A stretch of DNA of 64,000 nt from Simmondsia chinensis (lineage: Eukaryota > Streptophyta > Magnoliopsida > Caryophyllales > Simmondsiaceae): the NCBI GenBank assembly GCA_018398585.1, contig JAGTTD010000010.1, forward strand, positions 7,914,501 to 7,978,500, read 5' to 3'. Below the pieces are notes generated by a model, which did no database searches, had not been told where the DNA came from, and saw nothing but the letters and a program-made list of their open reading frames with translations. Of the stretch, positions 45,365 through 56,600 are shown one piece after another. Within the stretch, counting starts at the first letter, position 1, and every line of letters begins with the position of its first letter. A program made the position numbers and the translations under genes.

Positions 45365-45724
45365 AAGAAATCAACCTCTCCTGTTTTTTATTTTTTTGTT
45401 TCTTTTTTATTTTATTTTTGGATGAAATTAAATGGGCAAAAGTCTTATGGCAAAGGGTTTGAATTGAAGGCAAGATTGCACGATATGTATTTGGTGACAA
45501 TAGAGAATGAACTGTCCATTTTTATTGCTTTAAAGCCATGTTCTTCTAATTATCTATTGGACTTAAAAGATTTTCAAAGAACTTAAATATTGCTTGTAAG
45601 TAATGTCTTACAAGAGCTCATATCTTTCACGTTTTGCCTTAAAGGTATAACTATTTTCTCGTTATATCTAGCACGGCACATCCAAGTCGAAGAGGGAGTT
45701 CCATACCTCTACATATATATCTAT

Positions 45725-45761
<37 letters not shown>

Positions 45762-45779
45762 GAGGATGTTTTTGTGAGA
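45365..45779. promoter_or_regulatory. Upstream region of the split gene
   Basis: This should hold the 5' UTR and promoter of the minus-strand split gene; no TATA box is obvious. A (GA)n tract lies at 45724-45762. Confidence 0.35.
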
Positions 45780-46037
45780 GGGCAAGAGCGTGAGAGGGAC
45801 GAATCCTGACCCTCCATAATAATGGATGGCCAAGATTTGTTAGATATTAAAAAAAATAATAATTTACGGCCAAGATTTGTTAAGTATTGAAAAAAAAAAA
45901 TTCCTTCCCTTACCCCTTCTTTCTTTCTGCCCCATGAAGGGATATGGGCCATAAATTATTTATTTTTTAATGTTCAACAAATTTTGGCCGTCCATTACAA
46001 TGAAGGGTCAGGATTCGCCCTTCTCATACTCTCACCC
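45780..46037. mobile_element. Hairpin MITE
   Basis: The two halves are inverted copies: CGAATCCTGACCCTCC at the left against GAAGGGTCAGGATTCG at the right, followed inward by GGCCAAGATTTGTT / AACAAATTTTGGCC. The arms are about 100 bp. No target duplication was resolved. Confidence 0.6.
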
Positions 46038-46065
46038 ACTTATAAGAACGCCAATATTAGTAAAT

Positions 46066-46710
46066 CCCCCTTCCCAAAACCTCATTCTTAAAAATTTAGA
46101 GCATTCTCCTATTTTCAAAAAGAAAAAATTACAAATAAAAATAATTACAGCAGACAGTTACCATTTACGCACTACTAACATAATATCCAAAAACTTCATT
46201 CAATTTCGTCTCTGACAAGCCAATGAAATCAATGCCAACAAAAGTTGTCCCACACAATTCTCTGCAAATACTCCACAATACCTATGCAAAATTATACACA
46301 ATCTACAAAATACCAAAAAAAAACAAAATAAAAGATGACCAAGAATTTCGTACTCAACTTTTGTACTCAAATGTTTTGGTAAATTATTTTTTATTTTTTA
46401 TTTTTTTTGGTATTTTGTAGATTGCATGTAATTTTGCAAAGGATTATTTTGAGTATTTATAGAGAAAATAAGTGTGGGACAATTGTTGTTGGCATTGATC
46501 TCATTGGTTTGTCAGGGACAAAATTGAAGGAAATTTTTGGAAAATGTTATCAATGGAGTAAATGGTAACTACTTGCTGTAACTGTTTTTTTTTTTTTTTT
46601 TATAATTATTTTTTTTTTTGAAAATAGTTGAGGGAACGCCCTATATTTCTTTTTTGAACACCAATGCTCTAGATTTTTGAGAATTGTTTTGGTGAGTGTT
46701 AGGGAAGGGG
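46066..46710. mobile_element. Long hairpin element (~290-bp arms)
   Basis: CCCCCTTCCC at the left and GGGAAGGGG at the right start long inverted arms with matching CAATCTACAAAATACC / GGTATTTTGTAGATTG, GTCCCACAC / GTGTGGGAC and TTACCATTTAC / GTAAATGGTAA segments. The loop is about 60 bp, so a transcript would fold into one long stem. Non-coding. Confidence 0.65.
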
Positions 46711-46735
46711 TATTTTACAACAATATAATAGATAC

Positions 46736-46850
46736 AAAGATTTATAGAAAAAGATAAAATAGAAAAACATAAATAAATTCATATATAGATAAAATAAATA
46801 ATAAAAGTAAGTAGTTCATATATACATTATATTTTTAACATAGAAAAAGC
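46736..46850. repeat. Flank repeat B, left copy
   Basis: AAGATTTATAGAAAAAGAT and following AAATTCATATATAGATAAAA recur at 49294-49410, on the other side of the RRM-carrying LTR element. Confidence 0.6.
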
Positions 46851-49185
46851 TGATGCAAACCAACTCAAATTCCACACACAATTTCAGGAATAATAAGCAA
46901 AAATACAATCAAACACCAAAAACTCACTAGTAATAGCTTTGTATTTGTATTATATAACTATAAGCGTGATAATTACAAGTAAAGTAAAGATAGTATAGTA
47001 ATAGGATATTATTGAAGAAAGAGAAGAGTGGATTAGAGAAAGAAGACATATGGGAGAGAGAGAGAGTTCTAAAAGAGGGGGAGAGAGAGAGTTCTTAACA
47101 TTCCAAAATCTAAATATAATATAATCCTCTCATCTTATTTATGTTAAGCTAATGACGAATTGGCATGGTGACGTGGCCAATGGGGAACCCAAAGCTAGTT
47201 GATGATGTGGCAATCGGTAATGTTCGTATCAATATCCCCTCCTCGACCTGACCCTGGTCCCAAGTGTCAAATTGAGGAAAACTTATTTGATGATTGTAAA
47301 GAAATTCCCTGATGCGTCGGTCTCGATGGCACATGTCTTAGAGAAGTTAGGCAAAGCCAAGACGGAAGTGCTCATCAATGGGTGTTTTGGGCGATCAAAA
47401 GCAGGTGCAGCATCAGAGTTCCACTGAAAACTATCCTTTTAAACAACTGGGTCAATGGATGATTTATAACACCATACTGAGATGTAAATGGGGTCAGAAT
47501 ATGTAAAAAAAGCAGTCTTGTGAACATCGTCAATGCACATACAAAGTTTTCAGTAACTTGACTGAAGATCATTTTTGTAAAATACAAAGCGCCCCCCAAT
47601 TCCTCTAATAATTCCTTAACGATATAACCCATATCCGGGTCTTAATGCCACGCCTGATATAAGTTGGTGTGAAACTCAGATGAAGTGGAAGATAGAAACA
47701 TAACAATACAACCCATAGTAGGGTCTGAATGCCACGCCTAATATGACTTGGCGTGAAACTTAGACGAAGTGGAAGATAGAACCATATCCAAATCTCAGCA
47801 CCACAGAGATGAAAGAGGGCATTGTTGATACTACATTTTGTCCCTTTCAATAGAATTCGATGATCAAAACCCAATCAGTGAGAAGGGAGCCCAACCGGTT
47901 CTGCAAAAACATCCACAAAACCCTTGTATTATCTTCCAATAGTAGCTTGGACAACATCTAACGGAGGATGATGTTTTATCCTTTCAACCAAGCGTTTCTC
48001 TTCCATCAGTTGGGACAACTCAGGCTCTGAAAACTTGATTAGGTTTGGCTTTGTAACATGAATATAAAAGGATATACTAAAGTAATGTTGGTTTGCCCCT
48101 TCTTGTGGGCTCAAGCACCATAACTACTTTATCCTTTGATTTTTCACAGCTTGCTAATTCTAGAGTACATTCTTTTACAATAAAAGATTGTTTTAATGGC
48201 ATATCAATTGGCTCCTTGTGCTCAAAAGTTGCAGAGATTATGACCTTTGATTCCACTTCAATAACATTATAGGTGTTGAGATATTGAATGTCTAATACAC
48301 AACATCGAATCATATATGTGTCTTTCATGCAAGTACATGAAGCGTAAATTGGTACTCCCTATCGTAATATAGTTAACATGGGCTACAAGTTCAATAATAG
48401 AAGATGAGATCAATTCGATTCTATCAAGAACACCATAAAGAAAAAACACTTGGAAAAGAACATGCTCATTTATAGCGTAAAGAAGCTTTGAAACTTTGAT
48501 CAAGAGTATAGCATCTTTAGGAGACTTGACTTGAATGGAATTTAAGTTGAACAAATGTGGAATTTCATAGTGCGACATTTTGTAGAATACTTTATGTGCA
48601 ATACTTGAAGTTCTACAATTTAAATTCCTCAAATTCAGATCTCAAAAACACAAATTATACCTTGAAAATTGAATTTGCAATTCATGAGCAACAACCAAGC
48701 AATAGATGATCAAATCCCAAAGCTTGTTGAACATCTTCGAATAAAACCAAGCCTCTTTACATATAGACCTTAGACAGTTTCAAATAATTGTCAATTTTCC
48801 ATGGCCGAGATTCAACAGCTGTGATACTATAATTGATGTAATCCAACTCAAATCCCACACACAATTTCAGCAACAATAAGCAAAAATGCAATCAAACACC
48901 AAGAATTCACTAGCAACAGCTTTGTATTTGTATTATATCACTATTAATGAGATAATTACAGGTAAAGTAAAGATAATATAGTAATATGATATTATTGAAG
49001 AAAGGGCAGAGGGGACTAGAGAAGAAGACATGAAGGGGAGAGAGAGTTCTTAACATTCCAAAATCTAAACATAATAGAATCCTCTCGTCTTATTTATATT
49101 AAGCTAATGATGACGTGGTATGGTGATGCGGCCAATGCGGACCGGAAGCTAGTTGATAATGTGGCAATTGGGAATATTTGTATCA
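46851..49185 (-). mobile_element. RRM-carrying LTR retroelement 1
   Basis: The 3' LTR is 46851-47231 and the 5' LTR 48834-49185 (minus strand). Both contain ACACACAATTTCAG, TTTGTATTTGTATTATAT and AACATTCCAAAATCTAAA. The primer site reads TAGTATCACAGC just after the 5' LTR (two changes from initiator tRNA-Met). GAGGAGGGGATAT precedes the 3' LTR. Flanks AAAGC and AAAAC form a 4-of-5 duplication. The 1.6-kb interior has no pol and encodes a protein with a PTB-like RRM. A diverged 80-bp tandem duplication lies at about 47632-47790. Confidence 0.78.
48077..48578 (-). pseudogene. PTB-type RRM protein of LTR element 1, frameshifted
   Basis: From an ATG at 48578 (MSHYEIPHLFNLNSIQ) the frame reads DAILLIKVSKLLYAINEHVL, FQVFFLYGVLDRIELISSS, and HERHIYD, then shifts near 48310 into the frame with CCVLDIQYLNTYNVIEVESK. 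This order (beta strand with MLYPI-like VSKLLYAI, a VLHQVFSPHG-like VLFQVFFLYG, then IYDxCCxLDIQxxNL) is that of the RRMs of plant polypyrimidine-tract-binding proteins. Downstream residues up to 48077 match no known pol domain. Not a host PTB gene: intronless, LTR-bounded, no other RRMs. Confidence 0.65.
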
Positions 49186-50457
49186 AAAACAAATTGAAAA
49201 ATAATAGAGTAGGAACAAAAAAAATTTTGAGTACAAAAGTTGAAAACAAGTACTATTTCAAAAGAAGTGTTTTTAGCATAATTTCAAATAAGAAGATTTA
49301 TAGAAAAAGATAAAATAGAAAGAAGTAAACAAATTCATATATAGATAAAATAAAAAAATAAAAGTAAATAAATTCATATATACAATATGTTCTTAACATA
49401 TATAGATAGTAGCAAGAATTAGGGTTATTTAGTTTTTAATACATTCACATTTGTACAAATAGTAAAGAACATATACTCTTTCCAATTAATTTTTAGTTTC
49501 ATCTAAAAAAAAATTAGAGTGGTGGATCTAATCACAACATACTTTCAATGTAGAGATCCGCTCAAAACTGCATGGACTAAACACTGAAGGGAGGCGTGAC
49601 ATGAAGCTCATTTATCAATAGTTCTGTAATTTTTTGTAAAATGAGTTCCATCCTTACTATAATATGAATTTTGTGCAACTTACGAAGTACCAGGTTTCGT
49701 TAGTGTAAAATTTCAAGAATAAACAATAAAATTATAAAATAAATACCGTTCGTGCATCGAATGGGGAAAAAAACCTAGTTTTATGCTATATCACAATTTC
49801 TTTTCACTTTACTATTATTTTCTCTCCCCTTTAAATCATCCCAAGCGCTGCTAATTTGGCTTGAGATCAGTCTAATACATTAACAAAAATTTTTTTAGGG
49901 AATTTATTATTTAGGTACCTAGAGGTATGAGGATTTATCATTTATGGACCATGAGATTTCAATATATACATTGAGGTTAGAATATTTTATTACTTAGATA
50001 CCTATGTAGGAACTTGATGAATTTGTTTTAAGAATCTGAATAATTTATACAAAAACATGCTGTTATAGTACAGGATTATAAATATATATAAGTCATGCTA
50101 ATTTTTTCAGCAAAAAATATCAAATTAAGTTACAAGTTCCACTGAATATTGAAATGAACTGTTTAGATAGTGCTAAAATCATGTGTAATTTTAGTATTTT
50201 TTGGTAAAAAAATCATCAATTTCTGTTGAAAATATTGATATATTATTGGAATATTGTTCCTTTTTAGTATTTTTCAATGAAAATCTATTGAATTGTGATA
50301 AAAGGATACCTAAATGATAAAATTAAAAAACTTCAGGGTACTTAAGTGATAACATATTTAAATCTTAAAGTGTTCCATTGTATAAATTAAAATATCAAAG
50401 TACCTAGGTGATAAATGGACAAGCCTCATGATACCTTAGCAATTATTATTATTAATT
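49186..50457. other. Sequence between the RRM elements
   Basis: It holds flank repeat B (49294-49410) and about 1 kb of AT-rich sequence with no gene. Confidence 0.4.
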
Positions 50458-50562
50458 TTTTTTATATTGGTATGTCATGAGGAAGGAGGCCTTGAGCCCA
50501 GGTCCAAAGGATGGTACAATAGAACCCTAACCATTGGGACCCAAGGGGTTTTGGCAATACAT
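50458..50562 (-). mobile_element. Degenerate tRNA-type SINE fragment
   Basis: The minus strand reads GGGTCCCAATGGTTAGGG, then GGACCTGGGCTCAAGGCC and an A-rich end, similar in order to the SINE at 41231-41353. Box B is decayed and no clean duplication was found. Confidence 0.45.
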
Positions 50563-50754
50563 TAACGAATATAGAAGATACATTTTCTGTTGACATATAG
50601 AATTAGAATTGGATTGTGGAATTGCAATTCCAAATCCAATTTTGGTGGAATTAGAATTCTAATAAAATTGAAATTCTGTTATTTAGTTCATCAAATGAAT
50701 TAGAGGTCAGAATTATAATTACATAATGACTTGAATCATCAAGGGTTTTTGGTC

Positions 50755-50951
50755 AATTGAATTCGACTGCGTTTGGATTTTGGTCGGAGTAGTTCACATT
50801 ACATTCGAGTTATTATGGTCGGAGCGACTCACTTTTAGTTAGAGTTATTCGAGTTTTGAGTAAAGTTGGGTCAAGTGTCATGTCAGGTCATTTAGTGTTT
50901 ACATTAGCTTGGGTTTTAAGTTAATTGGGTTAGGAAGGATTTAGGCTAGAA
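50755..50951. repeat. GGGTCATTT-type array, left part, with flank repeat A
   Basis: Loose repetition of TTTGGTCGGAGT, GGGTCATTT and GAGTTATTCGAG phrases. The part from about 50832 (ACTTTTAGTTAGAG) to GGCTAGAATCGAT recurs at 52905-53033. Confidence 0.5.
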
Positions 50952-52902
50952 TCGATTATTAGGGTTGCATCCAAGAATTAGGGTTAGGGGTAAATTGAAG
51001 AATAGGTAGAGTTAGATGAGAGAAAGAAAGAAACCAGAAGGAGATGAGAGAGAGATTAGAGTTAGACGAGAAAGAAGAGAGAGAGAGAGCATTGAAAATT
51101 GTTTGATTCTTTTTGTTCTTCAAATGATCAATTACACGATTATTTATAGTAATAGTAACTAAGTCTAACTACTTTACTACTAATTACCAATTAGTTTTAA
51201 CAATCTTTCTAATCCTAACAACCATACTAATATCTACTATATAACTCTTTTACTTGTATCATTATTCCCCCGCCAAAACACCCTTGTCCTCAAGGGTGAA
51301 AAGAAAAGGAAAAAAATACACCGAATTTTACGAATATTATGATGTTATAATGCTCTCTAAAGTAAACAACATGCTCTCCTAGCATAATAGTTGATTATTT
51401 TTCTATTTGCTGCATCAACCCATTAAAAGCTTTTCCATCACTAGGATCAAATATGTGGTTGACAAAGTGTTGAAGTTGAGACAACTCTTCATGAAATTCT
51501 ATTGCAGCCTTTGATGAAGGATCACCCGTAAGGACAAAATCAGCACAAAATGGATGACAAACAATTCCGTTATTCTCATTTTCTATCACAACATAGGTGA
51601 TTGTAGGAAAGTAATCCCCACCTTCAAATTCAAATGGTAGATCCAACTCAAAGAACTTAGCTCTTTTATTGATCAATGAGTCGCAAACAACAACAGAAGC
51701 CTCTAGTAAGGAGTAACTTCCATTTTTTCCCAAATTAAACTCTTGTACCCTCTCATCTTTACTAGAAGCTCCAAAGATTTCATTTATTTCTAAGTCGGCA
51801 AACTCATCAAGTTTCTTTTGAATGCTCGAATCCTTGTCGATAGTGGCTATGTCATGTTTCTTCAGCCATGTGGTACCAACAACTTCACTAGGAGGTTTAG
51901 GCTCAAGAACTTCAATACAAGAGACTATAACATTATTTCCAACTTCCTTTGTTGAAAATTTACCACCATTTTTAGTACGGAAATCACTCTTGATATGAAG
52001 TGCATTGACTTCATGAACCACATGTTGTTTTTAGCAATCTGATGAGGCAACATGTACGTCTCCAATAGTTTGTTACGTCTTATATACTTGACTCTCAAGA
52101 TTGAGAATTTGAATATCCATATAACAACAACCATCATATATAGCTCCTCCATGTAAGGAAAATGTAGAAGTTGCATTAGCTCTTGATGAAAAACGGACTT
52201 GAGCTTTAACCTCCAAAATTGATGATGAGATTATTTTGATTTCTTCAAGTAAGCCAAATGGAGAGCATACTTAGTAAAGGATATCCTTATTTACAAGATA
52301 GAGAACACAAGTAATCCTTACTGCAAGTATAGCTTCACTAGATGCCAATTTCCTTTGACAAATTTCTTACAAAAGATCCATAATATTGCCTTGTCCTTGC
52401 TTAATTGAAGCGAGATCTGATTTAATTGCTTGGAACCTTTCATCCATGGAACAATGTAAGCGAGCCTCAGTATCGTCCAATCGAGCCTTAACTCGGCACA
52501 AATTAGTAACACTTCTTGTGCCATCCACCATGACTGAGCAAGAAAACGTAGCACGAACCTAAAATCTGATACCAAATGATGCAACTATTAGGGTTGCATC
52601 AAAGAATTAGGGTTAGGGTTAGGGTAAATTGAAGAAGAAGTAGCGTTAGATGAGAGATAGAAAGAGACTAGAAGGAGATGAGAGAGAGATTAGAGTTAGA
52701 CGAGAAAAAAGAGAGAGAGAGAGAGCATAGAAGATTGTTTGATTCTTTTTGTTTTTCAAATAATCAATTACACCATTATTTATAGTAATAGTAACTAACT
52801 AAGTCGAACTACTTTACTACTAATTACTAAGTTCTAACAACCTTACTAATCCTAACAACCAACCATACTAATATCTATTACATACCTCTTTTACTTGTAT
52901 CA
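50952..52902 (-). mobile_element. RRM-carrying LTR retroelement 2
   Basis: The 3' LTR is about 50952-51261 and the 5' LTR 52577-52902 on the minus strand, sharing AGGGTTGCATC, GAGAGAGATTAGAGTTAGACG and ATTATTTATAGTAATAGTAAC. The primer site TTTGGTATCAGATTTT follows the 5' LTR, and GGCGGGGGAATAA precedes the 3' LTR, next to CCTTGAGGACAAGGGTG. The interior of 1.3 kb encodes one interrupted frame of 378 codons. No reverse transcriptase or integrase is present. The 3' LTR end is slightly eroded. Confidence 0.8.
51395..52531 (-). pseudogene. Gag-leader plus PTB-type RRM polyprotein, four in-frame stops
   Basis: One frame from the ATG at 52531 to the stop at 51395, 378 codons, is broken only by four TAA codons. 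The N-terminus is a gag-like coiled coil (RVKARLDDTEARLHCSMDER, then FQAIKSDLASIKQGQGNI). The RRM follows: SEAILAVRITCVLYLVNKD, a VCSPFGLLEEIKI segment, then HGGAIYDGCCYMDIQILNLE, which matches the IYDGCCQLDIQ signature of PTB RRMs. A C-terminal domain of about 200 residues (NEIFGASSKDERVQEF, FHEELSQLQHFVNHIFDPSD) is unknown to me. All stops are TAA where a CAA is plausible, consistent with C-to-T decay. Confidence 0.7.
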
Positions 52903-53048
52903 GATTTACTTTTAGTTAGATTTATTCGAGTTTCGAGTCAAATTGGGTCAAGTGTCATGTCGGGTCATTTAGTGTTCACATTAGCTCGGCTTTTAAGTTA
53001 ATTGGGTTAGGAAGGATTCAGGCTAGAATTGATTGGGTTGGCTGATTT

Positions 53049-54794
53049 TGTTGGGTGGGTAATTTTAATTTTGAAAATTAAAATATGCAACGATTGTACC
53101 TAGCGCAGTGGAATACCGATTTAAAATTCTCTAATTTTAAATTAAATACATGATTATGACTCTAATTATACATAACAACGCATAACATCGGAAGACAAAT
53201 CCACAAAAAAGATTAAACATGAATATAAAAGTTTTGGGCGGGACAGTCCCGTACCTTGTTGTAGACCGCAAGTGTATAGATGCTCCAAACAATACCTCCG
53301 AGATCTTCTCCGCAATTCCTCCTTTTACACTAAATGAGTGGGTATCGTGAAATCAAGTAATTCTTAAAATTAGTTTTAAGAACTAATTTTGGACGAAGTT
53401 TTCTTTAATTAGTTCTCTAACTAATCAAAAGAAAACCTAGAAGAGAGTCATTTGCTATGGTTGAATAATTTTTCAAATCAAATGCCCTTGCTCTATTTAT
53501 ATCGGGGCTTAAAAATCAGAAAAATAAATAAAAATATATTGTAATCTTTTATCTAGATAAAAACAATGTCGAGAAAAAAAAAAAAAATAATTCTTCACTC
53601 ACCAAGTCGCAGGGTGCCACGTGGAACCCTACGATTTGTCTGCGAGTTTTTTTTTTTAAATTTTTCTTGTAAAATTCATTCTATGAATTTTTTAGGATTC
53701 AACCATGATTAATTTTATTTAATCCTTAAATAAAATAATTTATCTCATGAATTCTCTTGATTTCTATAAGTGTATAATTTAAGAGGCTTGTGGAGGAACC
53801 TCAATGACAATTTATTTTTAGCTCCAAATGTGTCAAATCTGATTATCATCTCATGATAACAATTGAACATTATTTAATAAAATTTAATTTCACTAAATAA
53901 GTTTTATTGCACTCTAAAAATAGATATATTTACTCATTAAATCTCCGTGTAAAAGTTTGCTCATAATTGATCCCTCTAATAAATGTCCATGAGAAAAATA
54001 ACTTAAAGTACTATTGGCATTTTCTCATCTTTCCTTCTTAGTTTTTAGTTCGCCTCTTTTTGACTAATTCACTAACACAGATAATCTGCACTAATTCCTA
54101 ATGTGCAATATGGGAATGCTCTGGCCAAAGTATCACGAATCATCTCAAAAACTTGCGAATTAACTAGGGGACATTTCACAAAGTAGATTCTTGGTAAAAC
54201 ATCTATATCCGTCACACTTCATGCGATTGCCCAACAGATGTAAGACCCCGATTATTACCTATAACCTCGTCACTTTAGTGCATCAAAGCAACCAACACTC
54301 CATGCATGAGTCTAGACCATTTTACGGATTAAGAGTCATTGTGTAAACAAACTATATGAGTCGCTTAATTCTGATAGTAGTACAGATTCGAGTAAATCAT
54401 GTGGTCATGTTCAGTATGGCAATCTCATTGTAACACACCAATACAACATCCTGGATCACTATGCACATAACCAAGACAAGTTATCTAAATGTCATATTAC
54501 AGTCTTAGCAGACCAGTAGCCCAAACTGATCCGTGACTACGAACTGATTAATAACATTTATATCTATTATTTAGTCCATCTGTGGAACAATCTTATCAAT
54601 CCACTAAAAATAGATATCCCAAAAGTCATTTAGGGACTTTGTCCATCTCATGGTACGTGCTTTGATAAAGAATAACATCACATGCATAAAGACTATTTAA
54701 TAATATCAAAATTAGACTATAATGCTAAATAATTTTTATTCACTAATAAAAAAAGTTTACATAAATTGGGTTCCATAGGACACCAGCTTTAACA
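53049..54794 (-). mobile_element. Solo LTR, 1.75 kb
   Basis: TGTTGGGTGGG at the left and TTTAACA at the right, flanked by the perfect duplication GATTT at 53044-53048 and 54795-54799. The minus strand starts TGTTAAAGCTGGTGTCCTATG, like other plant LTRs. No internal region or second LTR is present, so the element was removed by LTR-LTR recombination. Orientation is inferred. Confidence 0.75.
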
Positions 54795-55210
54795 GATTTA
54801 GGTCATTTCAAGCTTGAGTCATCTTAGTTTTGGAACAAACAAGTTGTATCATTTCAAATTTTGAGTCATCTAAGGTTGAGTTTGAGATGGGTTGGGTCAT
54901 TTCGGGTTTGGGATGTATTGTGTTTTGGGTTAATTTTGTGGGGTCATTTCCACTACGGTTCATCTTATTTACATCACATTCAAGTTAAGTAGTTTCATTT
55001 TTTGGATTTAAGTCATCTCGAGTTTTGGATCAATTGGGTTGGATCACTTCGGACTTTGAGCTAAGGTGGTCATTTAAAGTTCAAGTCATTCGAGTTGGGT
55101 AATTTCAAGGTTTGGGTCAAATTTTAGGTTGCATCTATGTCTTTAAATTTTGAGTCATCTTGTGTTTAGGTTAATCAAGTATGGTCATTTTGGGTTTCAA
55201 GTCAGTGAAG
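54795..55210. repeat. GGGTCATTT-type array, right part
   Basis: Repeated phrases such as GGGTCATTTCGGGTTT, GAGTCATCT and GGATCAATTGGGTTGG with irregular spacing. It continues the array interrupted by the solo LTR. Confidence 0.5.
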
Positions 55211-55412
55211 TTACTATGGAATTATAATTCCTTACCCCCACCCCAAGGAATTAGAGAGTATAATTTTTAGTTAAAATCCAATTATATGGAATTGGGCAGT
55301 AGAACTATAATTCTAATTCCAACAGGTGAAACAGAATTGAAATTCTTGGCCCTAATTCCAGTCTTAACCCCAATTTCAGGCTCCAATTCCATGCTTCAAA
55401 CACAGACTTAGT

Positions 55413-56600
55413 GTTTCTTACAAGGAAGATGTACAGTGGCAGAAACCTTTCAATAATATTAAATGCTGGTGTATCATAAATTTAGATAACTAATTGGTGG
55501 AAAATATATTTAAAATATTCTAAAAACTAAAAGAGAAAATTAAATTTTGGACCTCTATTCTAATATGCACACTTAATATATAAAAATATTTAATACAAGT
55601 ATACATAAAATATAGAAAAGCGAAAAGATAGATAAAAGTAAAAGTAAAAATAGGCCATAATACCATGGGCCAAGAAAGCTTGTTCAGAAAAAAGAAGAAC
55701 CCACATTTTACACAATATGAAAAATGGACATTTTTGATATCGTAAAACTTTATTCGCAATCTCTTCTAAACATTGGGATTATGTGTTTTGATAATATTTA
55801 ATTAGGAAAAATTACAATAAGAAACTCTTCATCTTTCTTTTCTGAAGAATAAAATTTTTCTTCGGACTTCTCTGTAATTTTAGTAGTAACCCTTCAAAAA
55901 ACATAAATGTTAAATCCAGTAATTTAAACTCCTATTTATAATTGACCAACAAAACACTTCCTGAATTTATGGTGAATCATGTCATGCCTAGAGGGTCCCC
56001 CAACGAGGGCAAATGGGCTTCTAGGAGAGGCGGGTGGGTGGGTTGCAAGTGCCCTCATCCAATATTTTCCTCGAGCCCATGCATGCAACTATGTACAAGT
56101 TCTTCGTCTTAAATATAGTTTAGTATAAATTTTATTAATTTCATGAATTTAATTTATATATTTTAAAATGGTGATTTGTTGAGCTTTGTGAGATGTCACG
56201 AACAATCTAATTATGACTTAAAAGTATCAAATCTAAAAACTATCACATGACATTGTGTGAAGTATTGACCCCTTTATTAGAAATGCACGATGAAAAATAA
56301 ATTAAGCTACTATCAATGTATTTCTCACAGCTTTTCCTTTAGTTCTCAATTTAGCTTTTTCAAAAATGCTATGATACTAAAAAAACATATGTATGATATC
56401 AAATTTTAGTGGCATTAACTCTAATTCCTCACCTCAAAGATTTCGAATTTTGGAACACTTGCAAATTCACTGAAGAGGATATCTTTATAGAATTCTCTTT
56501 GCCATGAAAAAAAAAGGAAAAAAAGAAAAATGGCTTTCCTTTATGTCCATCCTCTTGTCTTCGCCATGATTCCTCTCCTTCTGCATTTATTTCAGTCAGT
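55413..56600. other. Intergenic, no gene seen
   Basis: AT-rich sequence without recognisable coding or repeat structure. Confidence 0.45.

Larger units (their letters stand above)
50585..55412. repeat. Possible large inverted-arm element enclosing 51-55 kb
   Basis: The left arm at about 50595-50745 (GGAATT, TTAGAATT, GAAATTCTGTT units) and the right arm at about 55210-55412 (inverted AATTCC, AACAGAATTGAAATTC, ending CCATGCTTCAAACACAGAC) look like inverted arms of one AATT-rich non-autonomous DNA transposon. The sequence between them includes a GGGTCATTT-type array, an LTR element and a solo LTR, which would then be later insertions. Confidence 0.35.

Noticed and set aside
45590..45952. Arg/Glu and Ser/Leu-rich open frames
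   Set aside because: They are translations of the (GA)n tract at 45724-45762 in opposite strands and frames.
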